Source: Elysia chlorotica
Taxonomy: Eukaryota > Mollusca > Gastropoda > Plakobranchidae
DNA: 64,000 nucleotides
NCBI GenBank assembly: GCA_003991915.1
Contig: RQTK01000905.1
Span: 103,703-167,702 of the forward strand
Direction of reading: 5' to 3'
Shown here: one piece after another, positions 35,101 through 48,200 of the stretch
Position numbering within the stretch: position 1 is the first letter of the stretch
How the letters are laid out: every line of letters begins with the position of its first letter
Made by a program: the position numbers and the translations under genes
Notes under the pieces: model-generated
What the model saw: only the letters and a program-made list of their open reading frames with translations
What the model was told of the DNA's origin: nothing
Database searches by the model: none

Positions 35101-35789
35101 AGATAGCCCAGTTGTCTAAGTCTGAAGTTGAGAAAGCACCTCCACCTTTACAAAAGTCTATATTTAAATTTTAATCATGAGGTAATTCAATTTTTTTTTC
35201 CTGCCATTGAATTTGAGTTTAGTACAACTTGGACTCTCCGAATTCGCTTGTTTATTCTTTTTACATGGACTTTATTGAAGCCATGTGTAGTTCAATATTA
35301 TATGTTCTTGAGACAACCCCCTCTACTTACAAAATTTCCCATAGCCTAACTCTCAAACTCACAAATACCACGTTTTAATCTAGCGGCTTTATCTGTTTGA
35401 TCTACTATCATGTTTGATCAAGGGCCCTCTTTTAGCTGCCACTTTTCTTCCCCCTCCTCTCGCTGCTCGTCATTTTTTAAGAAGATGAAAAATCTGGGAC
35501 ATTTATCTGTTCGTTGAATGCAAGGTGTTCTTTGAGTCCAAGTTAGTTGTATTCAAGTTGTACTGTGGTAGAGAGAACTTTGCATTTGTTTGGGCTTGTA
35601 GGGAACCTCTGTTACTGGGATTTCTTAAAGATGAGTGTATTATTTCTTTTTTTCTTTTTGTTTTGTTTAAACAGCATTCAGCATATATTCAATTTTAGGT
35701 ATTGATTTTTGGCAACTCATACTTTACAATTGAAATAATACTAACACCGCAATTCAGGACTCATTTTCACGAAATGTAATAGTTTTAGT

Positions 35790-35878
35790 TCAAACCGTCA
35801 CAAAAACAACCAATAGATTTCATGAAGCTGTGGAAATCACAAAAACAACTAATAGATTTGATGAAGCTGTGGAAATCT
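35790..35878 (+). repeat. ~40-bp tandem duplication, intergenic
   Basis: tcacaaaaacaac-aatagat followed by gatgaagctgtggaaatc-type sequence occurs twice back to back. Confidence 0.75.
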
Positions 35879-36435
35879 AAAAAATGACTGATTATTTGAG
35901 TTATGCAAAAAAAGATGGGTTTATATTTCTCTTTGCCTTTGTTAAAATCGAGACTTCGATTTTTAAGTCTTTCTGTTTTGATTACCGCAAACTTTCACTG
36001 GAATTTTGCTTCTCACGCCCTTTTGAGAAAAAAAATTTAAGGGATACCGTAATACTAATAGAAACAAAATAACAAAACTAGTTGAGTAATTTTACGACAA
36101 TAGAAGTACAGTAATTGCCTTTACTTTTTTGTCGATTTTGTGAATCAATTGTGTCCCTTCTTGGAATCATCTTAATTCAGTGACCAACAATTTTAATTAC
36201 ATCAGATTTCCACTGTTGTTTTATTGGGATCCAAAATCCCACAATCAACACATTTTAGAGAAACTATTCATTTCAGTTTAAAAGTAACACCCTTATCGTA
36301 CCTGAAAGAAAATATTTAGGTAAAAAAGGAAAAGGAATGAGGATATGGAAAAAAAAATGACATATATATGATCTAAAGTAAAAAAACATTCACACTTTCT
36401 GTTAGAGGTTATACAAAGGGGGTTTTAATTATTTT

Positions 36436-36500
36436 TAGTCTTGGGGCCCATCCACAATATTGCCTATAGTGCTGCACCTTTAAACGTGCTACTGTACATT
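36436..36500 (+). mobile_element. SINE tail fragment
   Basis: cttggggcccatccacaata followed by ttgcctatagtgctgca matches the 3' part of the SINE family. Confidence 0.55.
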
Positions 36501-36681
36501 TAGAGGAGCTGTGTAAACAACGCTGGCTCACTCAATGCTAACAAAAATTATGTGAGTAACAAGGGAGACTACCAGATAATTTAATTTGCTCAAAATTACT
36601 TCTCTTGTGATGATGCATGTAGCAGTGTGTATAAATTGTTAAAGAATGCATTCATGTAGTCTACCCTGTATATATTGAACT

Positions 36682-36800
36682 ACAGTCGGAACCTCAAAAA
36701 CCAAAGGCAATTTTTTTTTTATTGCTCATTAACCAGATTTTTAAGAGGATAGTTTATATATTTCTCTTAGGCTTTGTGAGAGGGGATTTATATTTCTAAG
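36682..36800 (-). mobile_element. MITE fragment related to the 52565 element
   Basis: Begins cagtcggaacctcaaaaacc after TA and continues to ctcattaaccag, like the terminal inverted repeat and adjoining sequence of the element at 52565-52950 read from its other end. The opposite end is not found. Confidence 0.45.
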
Positions 36801-37555
36801 CCTCTCTTATTTAATTCTATTAACATGTAGTTGATTTGAATTTTCCTTTTTTTTTTTTTTTGAGAAAGAGAAAAAGTCTTTTGTGTAAAACTGAAGAAGG
36901 GGAATGGTAGGGAATAATAATAATAATAGATTCTGTTGGTTTCTTCAAATTTTTATTTTTGCAATTTCTCAAATTCAACCGTGTCTCTTTTGTTATTTGT
37001 ACCCTCTTGATTAGAAGTTGCATTCCTAAACATCTTGAAATATGAGATTTCTTTTCCTTGCACACTTCTACTTCTCCTTTTGGTCATAAGAACACTTTCT
37101 TTTTCAAATATTACACATAGAAATATAATATGTGGGAAATTAGACATTTTGGTGTAGATAAATCAAAATCACAGTGTTCAGACTTATACAGAATTTATTC
37201 ATAATTTTTTTGATAACCCAACAGACGTAGTGTTAAAGACAATCTACAACAAACAAACAAAATTAGTCCAGGCCTTGTGATATTAAGATTCAACTCCATG
37301 ACTATTTTAAAAAAATCACTTATTCATTTAAAAGAAGAAAAAAGTTTGTAAATTTTAACCACACCAAACTCCAAGCATATGCCGGTGGTGCTTGTAATAC
37401 TAATAGGCACATTATGCTAATAGAAATACCATGCTCTGTCTTGATAATGCCCTTATTTTAAGGAAAGGCAAAGGTTATATCTTAGAAGAACATGGGAAAA
37501 ACAAAAAAAAGTAAGTAAAACTAATTTTGTATATTAATTATTATGACTATCACAG

Positions 37556-37795
37556 TGCTAGTGTTGGTCTCCTAATTGAAGTCCCTGGTATGAAGATATG
37601 AAACCCACAATAGGTAAAAAATTCATTTGTCTGGTTTGGTCCCCTACTGATTCGATCAGTGTCAGTTTGTGATTGGCTGAGTCAGGAGCCATGGTATCCC
37701 TGCACTGTCTCTATTTGGCAGCATGCAAGATGGATGTTAGTTTTGGGACCTGTTAATAATATAGCCTATTGAGTATTGAAGTTGGATGCTAAGTG
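37556..37795 (+). mobile_element. Diverged SINE copy
   Basis: Shows a head remnant with ggtctcctaattgaagtccc, then the body (gatcagtgtcagtttgtgat, ccatggtatccctgcactgt, ggcagcatgcaaga), then aatatagcctattgag and the end of the tail. Confidence 0.6.
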
Positions 37796-38183
37796 ACAAA
37801 CAACCACTATTAGCTGTAGCATACTCACTCCCCTTAGGTTATTCGGTAAATAGTTACTTAATAAATTTGTCAACTCAAAGTAAAACAAGAACGGGGTTGA
37901 TTGATTAGGGGGGGGGGGTGCAATGTGACTAGATAATAGACTCCATTGTTGTTTTTCTTCTGTAGTAAAATTTATTGGAAGCAGTGGATGATGTACAAAA
38001 TATAGGGAGGGGTCCATTTTAAAATCTTTCAATTCAATCACTATTATTTTGGTTTTAAACAGACAAAAATTGATTTTTTGAATTTCAATGGTTGGCAATA
38101 TCAATCTATTATTGCTTCTATTTTTTTAATTCAAAGTTCATTCCATAAAGCATTGCAAAAGTTCTACATACTACATTGTTGTA

Positions 38184-38602
38184 TACTGTGGAGACCTTAA
38201 AAAACGAAGCCTGATAATTCAAATTACTCATAAATTGAATTTTCCAAGAGACTAGGTTATTTTTTCCTCTTTGGCTTACAATGAGGCTTGTAATTCCAAT
38301 TTTTCTGGTTTAATTCTCTTAGTTTGAACCTAACACTACACTGCCAAAGCTCTATCGATCAGGCAGAATCCAATGCTTATTACTGCCCAAGACATTCCTA
38401 TACTAAATAGGGCTGGGAGAAGGTTGATATTGAAAGAAAACAGCAGGAAACTTTCATAAATGCTGTTTTTTCAAATAAGTCAAGTGACTGTCATTGTCAA
38501 GATTTTTACCACTTTTATTGTTCATGTATGTTCCCTTGTGTAATTCGAAGTTTAGAACTAGATCCAATCCCAAGCAATTAAAATTATGAGGTTTCCATTG
38601 TA
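38184..38602 (-). mobile_element. MITE copy, TIR-bearing, diverged
   Basis: Runs from ctgtggagaccttaaaaaac to attatgaggtttccattg and is collinear with the reverse complement of 52565-52950, including cctgataattcaaatt near one end and gatccaatcccaag near the other. TA lies outside both ends. It has no coding capacity. Confidence 0.65.
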
Positions 38603-38854
38603 TATAATTACATATAACTGTATCTATCACTTTGCAAGCAATGTTATTTTAGCTTAGGAATTGCTAATCATTGTGTTAGAAGTGACAACAAGAGGAAAAA
38701 CCTGTTATTTTGAAGTATGCAAATACGTTTTTTTTTTACTAGCAACACTAACAGTAACAGAGCAGTACATTACATTTGTGCCAGTTGAACTTAGTTATAA
38801 TGTATTTATAAGCTGCATGTGTATTTTTTATATTGTTATTTATTAATATTATTT

Positions 38855-38909
38855 CTATTATTATTATTATTGTTATTATTATTATCATTATTATTATTAT
38901 TATTATTAC
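38855..38909 (+). repeat. (TTA)n microsatellite
   Basis: Interrupted trinucleotide tract, followed by short GTA/CTA trinucleotide stretches up to about 38955. Confidence 0.9.
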
Positions 38910-40029
38910 AGTTATTCATATTAGTAGTAGTAGTATTTCTGCTACTACTACTATTATATAATTCAGTGCATCATTGTAAAAGCGTTATTACGATTTGAAG
39001 ATTTGAAAGACAAGAAAATTACAAAATCATTTACATATGTACACAATGTATTATCTTTACTTTCAGTTTTGGTACTGGGTACCAATTGATTGAAAGGGAA
39101 GCAACTGTATCACCATTGTAAAGCATCAGTGTAAATGGTTTATATTTAGAATTGTATTTGTAAAAGAATAATAATTTGAAATAACTCCTTCTAATTATAC
39201 TTTTTGTAATACTATTATGTTTTTCAGGCTTAAAAGAAAACCCACACCATCACAAAATAACATTATTTGCCTTGATTCTTTTTTTTTTTTCTTTTTTTTT
39301 TTATTGAATTGCAACTTTTTAAACTTTTATTGCAATTTGAATAATGATTTACTAATTCCAAGGTAGTTTTGAATAATAATATACAGTCAATATGTTTTAT
39401 TGTTACTTTTTTTATTTGCAAATAAAATACATTTTCTCCGCTATTTTTTCAGCCACCAATGAAGTGCGGTACTTGCATTTTTGAAATGAAACTAACGACT
39501 CGTAGTTCTGTTGTGTTGGACTTATAATTTACAGTATACTATTACTATGATTATATTTGCACTAATTTCTCTTTTTGTAGATCAACCAAAAGAGATGTGA
39601 TTGATTTGAAACTGTCACCACTGCCATTTTACACTGGAGATGACAAAATACAATGTATTTGAATAATTTAATTCTCTTTCTAATCTATACAGGAAAATTT
39701 TCTATTTTACAATTATTTTGTTATGTGTGTTAATCATCCGCTTGAACTAATGCCTTTTTTCTGTCTTGCTAATTATTTTCCTTTCCTTTTCAGACTTGTT
39801 CATTCCGACTTTGATTTAGATCTAGATTGGTTTGACCAAAAAAAATACAAATTTGGTCAGTTTCATAAAGTAGGCCTATAAAATCAAAAATATATTACAT
39901 TGTGCTTGATTAATGCACTAAACTTAACTCTGCATCTTACACTGTCTCACTAGCTCGTTATATTTTTTTGATGAGCAAAAAAAAAAAAAAAGAAGAGATG
40001 GTGGAGAATTTAAAAAATTGCAAGATGGA

Positions 40030-41880
40030 GAGGAGGAAAATGGAGATTAACTTGTTGGGTGGATTTTCTCGGTTGGTTGGTTGGATTGCAAGTGAGATTG
40101 GCTAAGGGAAGGAAAGGGGGGTTGAAGGGTACAAGGGCCCGATAAGTATAGTTGTATTAGAGGGGGAAGGGGAGGAGGGAAAGTGGTAGAAGGGGCATAA
40201 ATTATTGGGGATCTGAAGGGGCAGAATGGTAGACACACTCTTTTTTGGGTTTTTTTTTCTGTTTTAGAAATAATGCAGCGACACAACTTTTGATTACTTT
40301 TTTTCTAAATTTTAGTACTGGGGTACACTTTAGCTCTTTTTTTTTGTATTATAGGTCGGTAAAGGTTTGGGGGGGGGGGGGGGGGCAGAGGAAGGGGTTC
40401 TCTCCATTTTTTTTAGGAGGGGGAAAGGGTGGGGGGGGGGGGGCATGGACAAGATGGGTTTCATCACTATTTTATTCTGATGATGAAAGGCAAAATCATG
40501 TTATCTTCACTTACATTTTTTTTCCACACATTTCATAAGCTCCTTGTACATGTATAAACTCTCTTTCCAGTCTTTGCATGGGGTTGTCAATTGAATAGAC
40601 ATACAAAATGTGTGAGAGAAAGGGAGGATTGTAAAACTGTTGAATGGCAAATGTTAGCTTCTCTTAATTATTTTTTACTCTTTTTGTAAGCTTTCATTTA
40701 TTGATGCATGAGAGGTGTACACAAGAAAGGTATCAGTTCTTGAGGGTCAGGGAGGATTGCATCTTAATAAGCAAATGCTATTTCCATGTAGACCAGTTTT
40801 TGACACTCTTTACAAACTCACTCTTACATCAATAAACTGGCCTTGCATATGAGGTTGACAAAAGAAAGTACAAATATAGAATAATACTAGAGGTATTGGG
40901 AGGCAAAGTTTAACGAGTGTAAAGGTGGTCCTGAAATTTAGCAAATTTTCCATGATATGGAATGAAGTGAGAATAAAGGAAGGCCAGTGGGGGAGGGAGG
41001 AAGAGGCCATATTTATATTTCTGAACGGTCTTGAATTATTTGGAATAAAGTAGGCATTCTCTCTGGACTTAACGCCTCTGGCGGTCCTATATCCCACATG
41101 GTTGGGTTTGTTTGAATAAATACTAGTGCATATTTGTCAGTTGATGTTGGGAGCACATTGAACATTTTTTTTGTGTGTGGTTTGTTTGCTGTTTTTCTTG
41201 GGAGGTGGGGAGGGGGGACTTCTCATTTTAGTCTAAATCAGTTTAGAACCTTTTGAAGACAGATCATTCATTATTTCACTCAAAAATTGATAGCAAAAGC
41301 TGCTTATTGCAAATGCACAAAAACATTTTTTTTTATACACATTGAAGGGGGGAAAGTGTGTGGGTTTGGTTGGTCTACACCAGGGTCAAAAACAAAGATG
41401 TTTTTTTTTGTTTGTTTTTTTGTGGGGGGGGTGTGTGCAAAGTAGTACTGTATTCGGGGAAAGATTAGATGATTTTTGTTTAAAGTAAAGGGGGGGGGAG
41501 GTATGTAAAAAATCTAGGCAATACTAGTATACTTTATTCATAGGAAGAAAAATGTATACCTACAAACTAGTTTTTGCTGAATTGCTCTGCTAGTGATTCA
41601 TACTAAACTAAAAATTCTCCGTGGAGATAATATTAGTTTTGCATTCGCACTTTCAATGGCTTAACTCAAGATTTAACACATCTGTCCGTTCAAATCTTAA
41701 TACAAGTAATAAAATTAAGGGAAGGTACATGTAATTTATGCATGTAATATTATTCTGCCCTTCATAAAAAAAGAAAAGGGGTGGGGGTAGAGATGAAGCT
41801 AAGTGGAACACATTTTCTCGTATGCATAGCAGGTTTATCTTTGTGAAACATTTTGGGGGGAGGGGGGGGGGGGTAAAAAT
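40030..41880 (+). other. Cluster of G-runs upstream of PNUTS
   Basis: Repeated G tracts all lie on the plus (PNUTS sense) strand: 17 G at 40369-40385, 13 G at 40431-40443, 6+12 G around 41855-41873, plus many runs of 5-9. The rest is AT-rich and non-coding. G-quadruplex formation on the sense strand is possible. Confidence 0.7.
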
Positions 41881-42119
41881 GGTGAAATGGATTCGTAAAA
41901 TCTCAAAGTACCACTGCTGGAATCAATAAAGTGTTTTCGTTTAAATCAATCTTTTCATGGATGAAGTAAAAAATGAACTAACATGAGTAACATAAATATG
42001 TTTATAGATCAAATATTTGTTCTTCCAACTATATGTTTGGAGTTTTGTAAAACGGTTTTAATTTTTTTTTTTTTTTTTTTTTTTTAATTATTTTTTCTTT
42101 CTTTTCTCTTCTGTTCCAG

Positions 42120-42211
42120 TTTTGTCATCATACCTGTTTTTGTTCAGAGTCCACTACAAGAATTGGTTTCAACTGCTTAAACAAAGAAAGAGATGAAATT
42201 GGCATAAAATG
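42120..42211 (+). other. PPP1R10: PNUTS exon containing 5'UTR and the start codon
   Basis: A 24-T run and a CT-rich tract end in ttctgttccag (AG at 42118-42119); a second AG is at 42146-42147. The segment ends with ATG (42209-42211) placed directly against the donor gtaatg. The next exon starts CCT CCG ATT GAT, giving MPPIDP, close to the vertebrate PNUTS start MGSGPIDP. A four-codon upstream ORF (42193-42207) stops one base before this ATG. Confidence 0.65.
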
Positions 42212-45200
42212 GTAATGTGTCTTCCGTAGTAGATTATTTTGTTATATTTATCTTATTTCTATCGCAAGTTTATCTTCCAATAAATTAAGCAAAAACCAAA
42301 ACCAATCTCTATAGTTTGGTGGTCTGCTAGTATTAGTATAATTTATACGTTGAACTTGAAACAAAAAATGAATTGACAATTTAATTATCCTTAATTGTAA
42401 ATAAAAATGAAAAATAAAAAAAATAAAATACTTATTTTTTTTCAATTTTATGTATTCATCCTATGAAATTGTAACTATATGCATTTCGCAAATATCCATT
42501 CTTAACATGTAGTTGCCCACAGAAATCATGCAATGACACATACAAATAAGTGTACAAAACAACTCTTAAGAAGAGTTAAAAAATGAAAACAAACTCATTA
42601 TTTAGTTACATTTATTTTTTTTCTCATAACCCACATGGACATTCCAGCCTCCGATTGATCCACAACAGTTACTCCGCGCCCTCGGCCCTTTGCTCACAGA
42701 CCAAGGAGGGATAAAGGGAGCCCAGGCGGCACTGCAAATAGCAAGGTATTTAGTGTGTGTGTATGCCTGTTTCTGGTGTCTCCAGAAAGAAGAAAACCTG
42801 CCTAGGTTAACCTTTTCTCAACCGCCGCACACATGTTGTGCGCATTAATAATTGTATTAAAATGCACACCTTCCATTTCAAAGCAAAAAAATTTAAACTT
42901 TTACCTCTTATAAATTTTGAAAATCCCCCAACATGTTGTGCACACAAGTGGTAGTCTTTAAATCATGTGATGTGAAAAGGTGAAAGATTTGGTTATTATT
43001 ATCTATCATTTTCTATGACTTGCTGGTGTAATTGTTGCATGGAGGTGGAGAAAGAACCTACCTAGGTTATATTCTTGGTGGTTGTCTGATTGTAAACCAT
43101 GTATAGTGAAATGTAAAAAGGATGAGTAGAAATTGACCAAAGCCGTGAAAAGTTTTAATAATTACAAACTTTAAAATATTTTTAATTGTCTTAGATTAAA
43201 AAACTAAGCAAAATTTACATTTTGGTTGATTAATATTTTTATTTATGAAAACGATAGTCCATAGCTGCTTATAAAACTTGGCATGATTTCCAACTTTTTG
43301 AACTTCATTCAAATATGGCAATCAACATCCTCTTGGTTTTATGCAACCAGCGTTGATAACATGATATGATGATTTTGTTCTTACCCTTGTTGTTTAATTA
43401 TCTCCCCAGTTTAATGAAGGATGCCAGCAAGTTGGTATCAAAATGCGTCTACCTCAATATTCTGAGAGTGACAGAATCGGAGGAAGCCTTCACAAAGTAA
43501 GAAACGTGGATGTACCTAGGATGTCTATCTTGGACATATTTTTATAATTTTTTTCATTTCTCAAATCAAATAAACATTTAGGCATTTTGTTTTAATTATT
43601 TTGATGTCAATTGTTCCTTTTTTTTAATGCAAACTTCATGTCCTTAATATTTAAGTTAAAAAAAATTGTTTGAAAAAATTGAATTGGACATGTTCCTATT
43701 TTTAAGATCCTAATACTTTGTATCTTAAAAATATATGTACATTATTTTATTATTGTTTTTTAGTTATTTCCTTGTATCTGTACTAATTATATTTAATAAG
43801 ACTGCACTGTACGGAAATATTCATAATAATTGCTGCTTAGTTTTTAACTCCTTCCAATACATACCATCCAAAAGGCTTTTGATTTTCTTCTCAAAGATTT
43901 TCTTTTTGCTGTAAAATTTCCTGTCTGGGGTGGGGATGGGGGTGCGAACTGGCTCAAGTTGTAAAATATTGGTCAATTAATCTAGAGATCCCTTGTTTAA
44001 AACCGACGACGGGCAAAAATTGTTGTCCGTTTCCGTCCCCTCCTGATTGGATCATTGTCAGCATAATATGATCTGCCCTATCTTTTGTATGGCAGCACAT
44101 TAAATTGTCAGTAGTCAGTCTTGGGGCTTGTCTTGAATATAGCTTGTATAGTGCTCACTTTGGAAGTTAAATAACTCAAATCAACTTATTCTTCTCACTC
44201 TGACAATTGATTATAGTTTTGTCAATTTTTTTCTAGCAAGTTTCTAACTCTTAGTTGTCATTTTGTCATTGAAAGATGCGTGCTGTTTCCCTGCAAGTTT
44301 CTAACACCTGATTCAATGTGTAAATTTTCCTCTCGTGATTGCGTGCAGGTTTGTGGAGGTCGGGGGCTGGGACACCTTGAACGCGTGGCTGGACGTGGCC
44401 CGCACTGAGAACAACAGTCCGCTGCTTGGGGAGCTGCTGGAGGTCTACCTGAGGATCCCAGTCACCGTGGCGCTGCTCAAGCAGAACTCCGCAGCCAAGA
44501 CCATCAAGAAGATGCAGGGCAAGACAGACAACGACAGTGAGTGGTGGCACTGGGTATTCGGGGGGGGGGGGGTATTCGTTTGAATGATGTGTGAGTTAAG
44601 ATGCTCTGGGCTTTTACAGACAGAGTTAATTGATATCAGTTTTTGACTAGATTCCTCTAAAAACAAAATGCAGGGCAAAACTGATGATGACACATTGACA
44701 GTTAGTGGACCGTGGTATTTGGTGTTTTCAGGAGGGGGGGAGAAGGGGGGTATTTGTTTAAATAAATGTGGGAGGTGAGATAATCTGGGCTTTTACAGAG
44801 TGGTGGCTGGTATAACTTTTTTGGTAGATTCTTCATACACTTTAGAATAAGGCTATGGTTAGCGTGATTTATGGGTATATTTGTTAGAATAATGATGTTT
44901 GGTTTGGATCCATCAAATCAGAAGTTGCGTTGTCCGACTTTTCATTCTCTTTTCCGTTCTCATCGCTATGCTTGACAGATACTCTTTTCCGTTCTCATCG
45001 CTATGCTTGACAGATACTGATTTTAATTTTTTCTTTTTTTTTTTACTAAAAAGGAGAGAATTTGGAGTGTTGCCCTCAACCAGTTTTGATGTTCACATGG
45101 ATGATGTGTCTCACATGCTCTCAAAATTTATTTCCAGAACTGAAGAAACTGTCTACAGAGCTTGTAGATGTGTGGATGAAAACTATCCGCGGGCAGAATG

Positions 45201-48200
45201 TTGGAACCGATGCAGACCTGGATGGTAAAGTTTACTTTTTTTTTTCTCAATCTATCATTATGAATTTTGAGGAGCAAATCCCATAATTAAAGTGTTCACT
45301 TTTGTTATCAAGGTTACAAGTACAGAGTTTCGATATAACAATATAAGTTGGAAAATGGTAAAACATTTTTTTCTATTATATATTATGTCATATCCAAGTT
45401 CTCATCAAAATTGTGCCAGAAAAGTGACAAATGTTCTGACTTTTGAAAAGTAAAATTGATTTGGGGGGTTTTAATTTTAGATTTAATATATAAAAATATT
45501 GGCCTAAAAGTCACTGCAGTTTTATATTTACGAACAAGTAGAATGCAGATTTTACTTTTGTTTCTTAATTTCATTGCCTTTCTACAGACAAAAAGAAAAA
45601 GAAAAAGCATAAAGACAAGGATTCGGAGAAAGAAAAGGACAAGGACTACGAGAAAGACAGAGACAAAAACCACAGAGACAGCAAAAAAGGCAAGGAGGAA
45701 AAGGAAAACAACGACAGGCACAGAAGCCGAGACAAAGACTCGAAAGAGCGGGACACCCAAGACAGCAACAGAGACAGAAAAGACAGGGACAGGCACAAGG
45801 ATAAGGACAGATCTCACCGTGATAAATCGAAAGACTCATCATCCAAATCATCATCATCATCATCCTCATCTTCCTCATCCCAAAACAAACACAAAGAGAC
45901 AATTTCAAACAGCTCAAAGAAATCTGCAGCAGAAGATTCAAAAGCTACATCAGCAGAGAAATCAAAATCTGCTAGCACGGAGGAGGAGTCACATCGGCGT
46001 TTGAAAACGGTGAAGGCGATTGGGTCAAGGATACGATCCACAGGGCTGTTTGACGACGATGAAGAGGAGATGGACATTGTCAAAAAACCTGTAGATAAAA
46101 CGGCAGCAAAACGGATCAGGTGGGTAGTGTGCAGAGCTTAACACAACAATCATGGGCTGCATCATTAAAATTAAATCTGCTTTCTAAGTTTGAAAGAAAA
46201 TCTTGAAAATTACAGATTGAAAATACTCAAGAAGAATGACTTTGTTGTATTTTGTGTGTGTGTGTACAGCCATATATACATTTTTACATTATCCACTGAC
46301 CTATTTAAAATTTAAAATTTGATCTGAAATTAAAATTGTTAATTTTTCTTTTAACCCTTCTAATATCGTTTTGAAGCGCTCAACTTCCACTCAATACTAT
46401 CTTTATTTCATGAAAGATGTGTGAGAGGTCAATAGAGTAGCAGTAGGGTTGTTGTGGACCGAGGACACTACCTTTATCTCCGTGTCCCACCTTTTTCTTT
46501 AATGTATTGCATGGTCTCGTCTCATGTCTTGTTTTCTTATTGTATGCATTTTTCTTTGATCTTTCATCCTTGTGTTTGTCATAAAGTAATTTTTTGTGAT
46601 TGAATTTTGTTTATACCAGCAAGAGAAACTTTGAAAACACCACTTACACAGTACAGACACTAACTACATGTATATTTTTAATAGTCATCATCGAATTTCC
46701 AACAAACAATCTGCTGCATGTCCCTAAAATCTCAGGCACTGCTCAATTACTTACAGAAATTACTTGAATTCATAATCATTTGGAACTGTAGGCACTGGTT
46801 GAAGAGGGTTTAGGGAAGGTAATTCAAGCCCATGTTGGACTAGTCTGTGGGTTTCTTTAAGCTAAAAAAATGTAAGTATTTTAGACTAGCAATTCACAAA
46901 AGATGATTCCCGAGACTTGAATATCAAAACTGTCCACACAGTATTAGGAAGGGGATGCTTAGTGGTAATGTATATTATATGGCTGGGAAGTGTCTGAGCC
47001 ATAAAGAAATTAATTCAACATTTTTTCTCTACAATAAAGCAATCTGGAGTCAAAAGGTGAAGAATCAAGTGAGAAAAAGCCTCGCCTTCACCTCAACATG
47101 CCAGCTATGTCTAGCTCTGGTCTCACGTCCTCAACTACCACACCACCAGAAATCATGCACGGCAGAATTAAAATCATACCCCCAAAGAAGCGTAAGTTTT
47201 AATATTGAGTTAAATGTTGATCTTCATATCAAAACTGTATATTGGTATATACAATGTTGTGATCTCTTCCTAAAACCATGTTAACAGTAGATAAAAGTAA
47301 GGGAAGGCGTGTTAAATCAGTAATGAAAATCTTTACCACTGTTTTTGCCACAAATGGGTGTGAGCTTTCTTGCTGTTTTTTTTGTTTGTTTTTTGGTTGT
47401 TGTTTTTTTAATCAATAAAGTTTGTGAAAGGACTATCCTGTAAAAAAATTATTATTTTTTAAATTATTGCCTTGATTATTTTATCTATATCTTTTTTCTT
47501 TGACTGAATGTCTGTGCTAGCTCTGGCCCACAAGATACGACAATTGGGTGCTACGTCGATTTTTAAATATTTTTTTATGGTAAGATGTAAAGGTAAACCT
47601 GCACTCAGATTTGAATTTGAAATTTTAGTTTAAAAGGAGGTCTGTTGTTTGAGTCCTGCTCTAGCGACTCGTTGGGTTGGTGTCAGTTTAATGTGACCGG
47701 CTGAGACAGTGTCATGATATCTCCACACTTGCTCAGCACATAAATTTTTCAGACATTAGTCTTGGGGCTCATTCACAATATAATCTGATGTTGGACCCTA
47801 AGCAACAACACTTAGTGCTTCTTTAACCTTTCCAATACCAGCCCCAGCCCATGAGATCCAGGAGAGCAATGTTTTCATGGCCGCCCTCCAGCAATCATCC
47901 TCATATGCCTCTTTTGGCCTCAAGAAGAAGAAGAAAGCTGCGTCGCCGTCGGTGACAACCCCACCTGTTTTACTCCGAGGGGGTTCCTTGACTACCGCAA
48001 CATCCCCACCCCAAGGCGTTCAAGGGTCGGTGACTGTCAGTGAGCCCGGTCCGACTTCCCCTCCCTTACTGTCCCCCACCACAGCCATGGCTCAGAAGCT
48101 GCCCTCAGTACCTTCAGTAAGTTTCATGAATTCTGGGATGTTTTTATTAAGTACCTTCGTAAAAGTATTATAACTTATGCAAAATGGCAACATAAAATAT

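Noticed and set aside
45456..46083. Additional long frames overlapping PNUTS exon 6 on both strands
   Set aside because: They are shadows of the Lys/Asp/Ser-rich exon; the phase of the neighbouring exons selects the DKKKKKKHKDKD frame.
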